Shown in pieces: positions 1-4,206 of a stretch of 5,647 nt of DNA. How positions within the stretch are numbered: position 1 is the first letter of the stretch; every line of letters begins with the position of its first letter. This DNA is from CAZVPF01 sp964628195 (lineage in GTDB: Bacteria; Planctomycetota; Phycisphaerae; Sedimentisphaerales; Anaerohalosphaeraceae). Below the pieces are notes generated by a model that did not search any database, was not told where the DNA came from, and saw nothing but the letters and a program-made list of their open reading frames with translations. Both the position numbers and the translations under genes were made by a program. Location: the NCBI GenBank assembly GCA_964628195.1, contig CAZVPF010000087.1, positions 1 to 5,647 on the forward strand, read 5' to 3'.

Positions 1-135
1 TCAATTTCGGAGTCGTTTGAAGGGTGGAAAGGAAAAGGGGCTGATTTTTTATTCAGTACATTTAAAACAGTGTTGCGACGGGCCAAGAAGGTACGAAAAA
101 ACAACTCCCGAGCAGGGCTCGAACCTACGAGCTAG
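1..135 (+). CDS. possible C-terminal end of an unidentified ORF, open at the left edge
   Basis: Frame 1 is open from the first base to a TAG at 133-135, giving 44 residues. The residues are rich in Lys and Arg and include the string FEGWKGKGADFLFSTFKTVL. I do not recognise a family. The last nine or so codons run through the antisense of the tRNA-Asn fragment, so that tail cannot be original protein sequence unless the gene really ends over the tRNA. It could be the tail of a chromosomal gene flanking an integration site or a chance open frame. There is too little sequence to decide. Confidence 0.2.
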   Translation, partial: SISESFEGWKGKGADFLFSTFKTVLRRAKKVRKNNSRAGLEPTS

Positions 136-145
136 CGGTTAACAG
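105..145 (-). pseudogene. 3' half of tRNA-Asn (GTT); candidate attachment site
   Basis: Read on the minus strand, 145 to 105 gives the anticodon loop CTGTTAA (anticodon GTT, Asn) and then the 3' strand of the anticodon stem, CCGCT. A 5-nt variable region, a T arm (GTAGG / TTCGAGC / CCTGC, pairing with one G-T wobble) and an acceptor-like TCGGGAG follow. The acceptor appears one G short of the usual tRNA-Asn 3' strand plus discriminator. The bases upstream of the loop (GATGC) do not pair with CCGCT, and no D arm or 5' acceptor strand follows, so this is not a working tRNA. A fragment running from the anticodon loop to the 3' end is the usual core duplicated by tyrosine-recombinase elements that integrate into tRNA genes. 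A T-rich run (91-104) lies just beyond the 3' end. Confidence 0.75.
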
Positions 146-358
146 GCATCGGTCGCCGGAATTTTGGCAACGACGTAAACCCTTTGCCCACAATGACTAA
201 CGATTTTCGGCAAAATTGCAAGTCTTTAACCGCTTTTTCTCCGTTTACGCGCAATTGGAAGTATATACTCTTTTTTGGGGCGATTTTTTTTTGTAAAACA
301 TGCGCGATACTTGGCAAATTTCCGCATAATCCGGCAGTATAATTTAAATCATAAAAAA
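146..358. other. gene-poor spacer between tRNA fragment and bioF remnant
   Basis: I see no supportable gene here. A minus-strand open frame (317 to 132, TTG start, 61 codons) has no recognisable motif, lacks a ribosome binding site that I can see, and ends inside the tRNA fragment, so I do not call it. The stretch from about 318 to 358 is clearly AT-rich and changes abruptly to GC-rich sequence at about 361, which marks the edge of the next remnant. Confidence 0.5.
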
Positions 359-598
359 TTAGCGCCGGGCTTGCTCGGGAAGCCCCCTGCCGGTTGGCCC
401 GAGGCAGCTGATGCAGTGGGCCTGGTCGAGGATGAGGATCACGCCGTGTTTGTTCTTTATGTCAACGAGCATTTGCAGGTCGGCGGTGCGGCCCGACATC
501 GAGAAGACGGACTCCGTGACGATGAACCTGCGTTTGGCGGTTGAGCGGGCGAGCAGTTTTTCGAGGCGGTCGGGCTGGTCGTAGCGGTAGGTGCGGAA
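359..598 (-). pseudogene. internal fragment of a BioF/KBL-type alpha-oxoamine synthase
   Basis: The translation reads FRTYRYDQPDRLEKLL, then RRFIVTESVFSMSGRTADL, then LDQAHCISCLGPTGRG. This is the pattern of class-II fold-type I PLP enzymes of the 8-amino-7-oxononanoate synthase / glycine C-acetyltransferase group (usual form: VTEGVFSMDGD.A.L, then DEAHA.G.LG..GRG). About 75 of the usual 390 or so residues remain. The N-terminal third and the C-terminal half, including the PLP lysine (T-x-S-K-x-x-G), are absent, and a TAA at 359-361 follows just after the GRG motif. The Asp that contacts the PLP ring nitrogen and the following His survive (codons near 425-416), but the usual DEAH Glu is Gln and the usual Gly three residues after the His is Ser, which fits decay. 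A longer open frame upstream to 700 is antisense to the transposase piece. The group is clear; BioF versus KBL or another synthase is not resolvable. Confidence 0.8.
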
Positions 599-811
599 CT
601 TCGCCGGGAATGCCTGGATCATGTCATCGTGTTCAATGAAAAGCATCTGATGAACGTTCTCTCTGAGTACGTCGAGTATTACAATACCAGCCGAACGCAC
701 ATGTCACTTGGTAAAGACCCGCCCATCCCTCGGGCCCGGCAAACGAAAGGCAAAATCGTCAGCCGTACCGTCCTCGGCGGCCTGCATCATATCTATATAC
801 GCGTTGCGTAA
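599..811 (+). pseudogene. C-terminal remnant of a DDE (integrase-core) transposase
   Basis: In one frame, from about 602 to the TAA at 809-811, the translation reads RRECLDHVIVFNEKHL, then EYVEYYNTSRTHMSLGKDPP, and ends in GGLHHIYIRVA. This is the C-terminal signature of integrase-core DDE transposases (IS3/IS481-like): the region around the last catalytic Glu (in RREC), the YYN..RTH.SL motif, and a short tail. Only about 70 residues of an expected 300-400 remain, so it is inactive. A GTG at 629 is only an internal codon, because homology extends upstream of it to about 602. Homology starts exactly where the opposite-strand bioF-like fragment stops, so the two pieces meet at one junction. I could not identify terminal inverted repeats. 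The exact IS family is uncertain. Confidence 0.8.
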
Positions 812-962
812 ATCATATGCCTTAGGATTGATGATACAGAGAATCCCTGCGATGGTCGTCAAAATTTATTGAGAATTCACCTTCGGCCTCCCGAAACTTG
901 GAATCCAATCCATCACTTTTAAATTTTCACAGAGCAAATAATACCGAATTTTCTATTCTCAA
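812..962. other. non-coding spacer between transposase remnant and operon 3' end
   Basis: No open frame with recognisable content occurs here. The region separates the convergent ends of the transposase remnant (stop 809-811) and the DapA-like gene (stop 963-965). It contains the nested inverted repeat described separately and an 11-bp dyad, TTGGA-A-TCCAA, at 898-908. The right-hand terminal repeat of the former IS might be expected in this stretch, but I cannot identify it without its partner. Confidence 0.5.
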
Positions 963-963
963 T
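868..963. repeat. nested inverted repeat at the operon 3' end
   Basis: The outer arms are ATTGAGAAT (868-876) and ATTCTCAAT (955-963), a perfect 9-bp match. Inside them a second pair, TTCGG (882-886) and CCGAA (944-948), sits after offsets of 5 and 6 nt, giving 14 paired positions around a central segment of 57 nt. The right outer arm overlaps the last base of the DapA-like stop codon. It could act as a transcript-end structure for the operon, or be the ends of a small mobile or MITE-like unit. It could also be chance in AT-rich DNA. Confidence 0.45.
882..895 (-). terminator. weak hairpin, possible operon terminator
   Basis: On the minus strand, TTCGG (895-891), a 4-nt GAGG loop and CCGAA (886-882) form a short stem about 70 nt after the DapA-like stop codon. 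There is no immediate U-tract; a U-rich stretch appears only near 870-861 (AAATTTT in the transcript). By the usual intrinsic-terminator criteria it is poor, but it is the only compact hairpin I see downstream of the operon. Confidence 0.25.
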
Positions 964-1904
964 CACCCGGATGAATTTTTGAGGAAGACATCTCCTGTAA
1001 TCTTATTTAGGTGGTCTTGAATCTTATTCCTTTCCGCTTTACGAAAACGGTGGAACGGCTCAGATATGAAATCATTGCAGATTCCCATTAGTCCAAGAGA
1101 GCATTTAATACCTTTCAATACACTCGAACTGTATTTTCCCGTACTATATATTGTCATGCTGATTCGGATTACTTTTTGATGAAGTTGAAGAACCTTTTTA
1201 ATATCCCCCTTTCGGGCCGCTTCGTACAAATTGACATAAAGTGCAGGGAAGATATTTGCGCCGCCGCAGACGCCTCCGTGGCCACCGAGAAGAACACTCT
1301 CGGCCAAAAGCTCTTCCGGTCCCACCAGTAAAGTAAAATCTTCTGCGTTTCTAAAGAGATGTCGCAGTTTATGGAAATATATCATATTCATTGAACTGTC
1401 CTTTAGTCCTATGATTTTTTCATTTTCAGCGGCCTTGATCACCGTATCCGGTTCAATATGGACTTTTGTAGTACCCGGCATATTATAAAGAAACAGGGGC
1501 AATGGCAGTTCTCCGGCAAGATGATCCAGATACTCAAGCAATTCGGCCTGAGCTGACTTGAAATAATAAGGGGGAGCAAGAACAACAGCATAAGCGCCCT
1601 GTTCATAGGAATACTGAGCTAATTTAATTGTTTCGGTATAGGATGTATCGGTAATGCCAACCAATAAAGGCAATCTTTGTTTCAGAAGTTTTGACGTTCT
1701 TTCCACTAATTCATAGCGCAGATTATAGCTCAAAGCAGGAGCTTCACCGGTGGTACCAAGTATAAAAAGCCCATGAACACCCCCGGCAATAATATGCTCC
1801 ACAAGTTTTTCAAGTCCTTCGACATCGAGTTTATCCCGCTCAATTAGCGGTGTTATCATGGGCGGAATAATTCCTTTAAGCAGTTCGTATCTTTTGTTAC
1901 GCAT
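963..1904 (-). CDS. DapA/NanA-family Schiff-base aldolase or dehydratase (not a true DHDPS)
   Basis: A 313-residue TIM-barrel protein of the dihydrodipicolinate synthase / N-acetylneuraminate lyase family. These enzymes form a Schiff base between an active-site Lys and a 2-oxo acid such as pyruvate, in the cytoplasm. Landmarks: GTTGE at 50-54, PPYY at 111-114, YNMPG with the catalytic Tyr at 140, Schiff-base Lys168 in GLKDSS, and the glycine-rich GGHGGVCGGANIFP near 207-220. The spacing of Thr51/Thr52, Tyr114, Tyr140 and Lys168 matches classical DapA exactly. However, the Arg that binds the aspartate-semialdehyde carboxylate (five residues after the Tyr) is Thr145, so lysine biosynthesis is unlikely. 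NanA identity is not supported either, because the YN(I/V)PA-type segment differs. ATG at 1904 is preceded by GAGGT six bases upstream. It is the last gene of the operon, 24 bp after the URO-D-like gene, and its context points to catabolic cleavage of a 2-oxo acid. Family confidence is high; the substrate is unknown. Confidence 0.93.
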   Translation of the reverse strand: MRNKRYELLKGIIPPMITPLIERDKLDVEGLEKLVEHIIAGGVHGLFILGTTGEAPALSYNLRYELVERTSKLLKQRLPLLVGITDTSYTETIKLAQYSYEQGAYAVVLAPPYYFKSAQAELLEYLDHLAGELPLPLFLYNMPGTTKVHIEPDTVIKAAENEKIIGLKDSSMNMIYFHKLRHLFRNAEDFTLLVGPEELLAESVLLGGHGGVCGGANIFPALYVNLYEAARKGDIKKVLQLHQKVIRISMTIYSTGKYSSSVLKGIKCSLGLMGICNDFISEPFHRFRKAERNKIQDHLNKITGDVFLKNSSG

Positions 1905-1910
1905 CCTTTA

Positions 1911-1915
1911 ACCTC
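1911..1915 (-). promoter_or_regulatory. Shine-Dalgarno site of the DapA-like gene
   Basis: GAGGT on the minus strand, six bases before the ATG at 1904, lies within the 24-bp intergenic gap. It is the strongest ribosome binding site in the operon and fixes the start chosen. Confidence 0.7.
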
Positions 1916-1928
1916 ACAAAAAAATTCA

Positions 1929-3059
1929 TCAAAGTTCCTTCGCAACCTCTGCCAGAGCTCTTAAATTCTCTGCCGGGCAGTTCCTGGGAACGACACAGCC
2001 GCTTCCAAGAATATACCCCTGCTTACCGGCACCCAAGATACATTGCCTTGCCTCCTGTTTTACCTGTGTCGGTGTGCCATTGAGCAAGGTTAAAGTATTA
2101 ACCCCTCCCATAAGTGACACCGAATCTCCTGCTTTGGCCCGGGCCTCTTTAACAGTGAAGTTGCCGAGCGGGTCGAGCGGTCCAATGCAATCCAAGCCGG
2201 TTTCCACCAGCAATTCAATTACAGGCAGCACATTCCCACAAACGTGACAGTATATCAGCGCATTTTCGTTGTAATTATGCAGTTCACCGCAAACCTGCTT
2301 TATATATGGAAAAATGAATTCTTTCCAGTGTTCCGGTGATATCAAAGACATATTTCCTGTTGAATCGTTCAGTCTCAATACTTCTATACCCTGATCGAGC
2401 CAGTATTTTCCCCTGGATATTGCAATTTCAGTACCTTTCTGCATTACCGCATGAACAAGGCCCGGGTTGATAATAATATCGGTCATCGCATTGTTAATGC
2501 CGCGAAAGGTGACATAGAATGACATCGTTGCGGTGTCAAGATTACCGATCAGGTAAAGGTCCTCACCGAATTTTTCGTAAACCTTTTTGTAATTAACACC
2601 CCAGTTGAGATGGTCAAATACTTTCGCATCGGGAACGGCAATTCGGCGGGCCTGGTCAATCGTATTTACCAGTGGACTTGAAGTTGTCCAACTATGGCAG
2701 TATGAAATTGTAAGGGGGTCTTCAATTCGATAGCAAGAATCGTCAAATAAATAAGTTGAAAGTCCCCCCTGCGTATCAATCCTGCCGATCTTTTTGCCCC
2801 TGGAATCCAATTCAAAAACTTCCCCGTTTTCTTCTTTTATCTTCTTTTCAGGGAAAGCAAACAGCCTAACAGCATCAAATCCCAGTTTTTTCCCGGCCAT
2901 TGCTATTGTATAATTGGCACATAAAGGATCCTGGATAATTTGCTTTAAGTCGGTGTGAGTGTACCTCGCCGCGTAATCCACCCAAATCTTAGGAACGACG
3001 GGAACCCTGTCAACCTCTCGGCAGCGAAGGGCGGCAATAAAACGTTGTTTCGGATTCAT
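1929..3059 (-). CDS. URO-D/MtaA-superfamily protein with complete H-x-C...C zinc-site pattern
   Basis: A 376-residue protein of the uroporphyrinogen decarboxylase superfamily. It has the typical opening MNPKQRFIAALRCREVDRVP, the NDSTGNMSLISPEHWKEF segment (231-248), and the C-terminal MGGVNTLTLLNGTP (317-330). It carries H272-V-C274 and, 81 residues on, C355 in GSGCVVP. This matches the H-x-C...C zinc ligand pattern of the corrinoid:CoM methyltransferases MtaA and MtbA, where zinc activates a thiol methyl acceptor. Methyl transfer is therefore more likely than haem synthesis, and no other haem genes are nearby. Many family members in anaerobes have unknown acceptors and substrates, so the reaction is inference. 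The ATG at 3059 has GGAAAG six bases upstream, and the gene starts 62 bp after the preceding URO-D-like gene. It shares only fold-level similarity with that neighbour, so the two are divergent paralogs rather than a recent duplication. Confidence 0.9.
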   Translation of the reverse strand: MNPKQRFIAALRCREVDRVPVVPKIWVDYAARYTHTDLKQIIQDPLCANYTIAMAGKKLGFDAVRLFAFPEKKIKEENGEVFELDSRGKKIGRIDTQGGLSTYLFDDSCYRIEDPLTISYCHSWTTSSPLVNTIDQARRIAVPDAKVFDHLNWGVNYKKVYEKFGEDLYLIGNLDTATMSFYVTFRGINNAMTDIIINPGLVHAVMQKGTEIAISRGKYWLDQGIEVLRLNDSTGNMSLISPEHWKEFIFPYIKQVCGELHNYNENALIYCHVCGNVLPVIELLVETGLDCIGPLDPLGNFTVKEARAKAGDSVSLMGGVNTLTLLNGTPTQVKQEARQCILGAGKQGYILGSGCVVPRNCPAENLRALAEVAKEL

Positions 3060-3065
3060 CGGACA

Positions 3066-3071
3066 CTTTCC
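3066..3071 (-). promoter_or_regulatory. Shine-Dalgarno-like site of the 376-residue URO-D-like gene
   Basis: GGAAAG on the minus strand ends six bases before the ATG at 3059. It is a moderate match and supports this start, which also gives the family-typical N terminus. Confidence 0.5.
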
Positions 3072-3121
3072 AAGCTAATTTGGGGATACATACAGCGGTT
3101 TTAGTGCAAAAATATTTTCCG

Positions 3122-4195
3122 TTATAGAGTCATTTCATGCCATATGTCCCGCATTTGCTCACATTCTTTTTTTTCTTTCGGGAACACGGTCGGTCTCAGC
3201 ACACAACGGACGCCGGTAGATTTTACACTCTCAGCAATTCGTTCAATGTATTCCCGCCAGGACTCTCCATTCTCGTGCTGTATCTTGCCGTAAAAAACAG
3301 TATCAACTTCTGCACACTTCTCAAAAAGCCAGCGGGTATCATACATTTCGGGGTTGCCCAGGTCTATGGCGCAAACGAAATCCAGGTTTACTATCTTCTC
3401 ATAGAGATATTCATGCCTCCCGCAGTAATGAACAAAGGCACTTCCAAACTTCGCAGCGGCAGTGCGCATATACGGTAAAACAAACTCATCAATCATTTGA
3501 GGTGAAATCAAAGTAGCGGTATCTTCCGAAAGTCTTATCCCGGCATGGGGAAAGTAAAGTCCCTGCGGGGTCCCGTGACCGTGAACCATCGAGCTGCAAT
3601 TCTCTCCTGAAGCTTGTTTCAAAGACTCAGTAACTTTAACATAAAACTCACTGACAAGAGTGAGTATTCGCTTAATTACATCTCTAAGCTCATCATCTGC
3701 AAGTTTATAAAAAAGATCCGTGCCGGACAGCAGGTGGAGAATATCGAAAACTCCCTGAGTGTCCGGCAGATAGGGCTTTATCTCTGTTTCACTTGTTTTG
3801 AGCTTAGTGTAAAAATCAGTTGCAAGCTGCATTACTTCGGAATTTTTAATGTCAACATTCTCAAGTGAATATATCATTTCAGAGACAGACAAATGCTCCC
3901 CGGCCCAGGGCATTTGCCCGTTTCTGATTGTAAATTTCTGGCCGAGGATTGCGGGCATAATAATAGTACCGAGATTAGGCCTGACACAGGCTATGCTGTC
4001 TGTAGGCCATTCAAGGACAGGTTTGGCACGTTCTATTTCGGATTTAAGCATAAGCAGCGGATTATAGAATCTCTTTTCATAGTCGTCAGTATCATAGAGC
4101 GGAATATCCGCAGGAGGGATAAAGATCAGGCTCGGCCCTCTACCCTGCCAGAAATCCTCATGAAGCTTTTTCTTATCAGCAACTTGAATAGTCAT
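3122..4195 (-). CDS. divergent URO-D/MtaA-superfamily protein
   Basis: A 357-residue protein. Family features include YLPDTQGVFDILHLLSGTDLF (about 142-162), RLSEDTATLISPQMIDEFVLPY (221-242) and an H256-Y-C258-G motif in FVHYCGR at the position of the MtaA/MtbA H-x-C zinc ligands. The third ligand is less clear. Where the neighbouring paralog has GSGCVVP, this protein has LRPTVFP with Thr, and the nearest cysteine is C331, a few residues earlier. The N terminus is also atypical and lacks the usual MNPRERF-like start. I chose the ATG at 4195, not the in-frame open stretch up to 4300, because that stretch is antisense-free transporter coding sequence in another frame. The 4195 start also overlaps the transporter stop as ATGA and has AGGAC upstream. 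The tight coupling to the symporter suggests this protein acts directly on the imported solute or forms a pair with the other URO-D-like protein. Catalytic role unknown. Confidence 0.85.
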   Translation of the reverse strand: MTIQVADKKKLHEDFWQGRGPSLIFIPPADIPLYDTDDYEKRFYNPLLMLKSEIERAKPVLEWPTDSIACVRPNLGTIIMPAILGQKFTIRNGQMPWAGEHLSVSEMIYSLENVDIKNSEVMQLATDFYTKLKTSETEIKPYLPDTQGVFDILHLLSGTDLFYKLADDELRDVIKRILTLVSEFYVKVTESLKQASGENCSSMVHGHGTPQGLYFPHAGIRLSEDTATLISPQMIDEFVLPYMRTAAAKFGSAFVHYCGRHEYLYEKIVNLDFVCAIDLGNPEMYDTRWLFEKCAEVDTVFYGKIQHENGESWREYIERIAESVKSTGVRCVLRPTVFPKEKKECEQMRDIWHEMTL

Positions 4196-4206
4196 GATTT
4201 TGTCCT
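4192..4206 (-). promoter_or_regulatory. ATGA stop/start overlap with ribosome binding site
   Basis: The transporter stop TGA (4194-4192) and the next gene's ATG (4195-4193) share bases as ATGA. AGGAC (4206-4202) lies six bases upstream of the ATG, inside the transporter's last codons. This arrangement normally gives translational coupling and decides the downstream start. Confidence 0.75.

Noticed and set aside
132..317. 61-residue minus-strand open frame with TTG start
   Set aside because: No family motif, no ribosome binding site, and its end runs into the tRNA-Asn fragment. Best explained as chance.
275..544. Plus-strand 89-residue open frame
   Set aside because: From about 360 onward it is antisense to the bioF-like fragment; the first part is AT-rich spacer with no recognisable motif.
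599..700. N-terminal part of the 113-residue minus-strand frame as real oxoamine synthase
   Set aside because: These 34 or so codons are the exact antisense of the transposase C-terminal motif and show no BioF similarity.
963..1904. Annotation as dapA (lysine biosynthesis) or nanA (sialic acid lyase)
   Set aside because: The DHDPS substrate Arg is replaced by Thr145, the NanA-specific segment after the catalytic Tyr is absent, and neither lysine nor sialic acid genes are nearby.
1929..3059. Annotation as hemE (uroporphyrinogen decarboxylase for haem)
   Set aside because: The H-x-C...C zinc-type motif, the paralogous neighbour and the transporter context fit the MtaA-like branch. No other tetrapyrrole genes are present.
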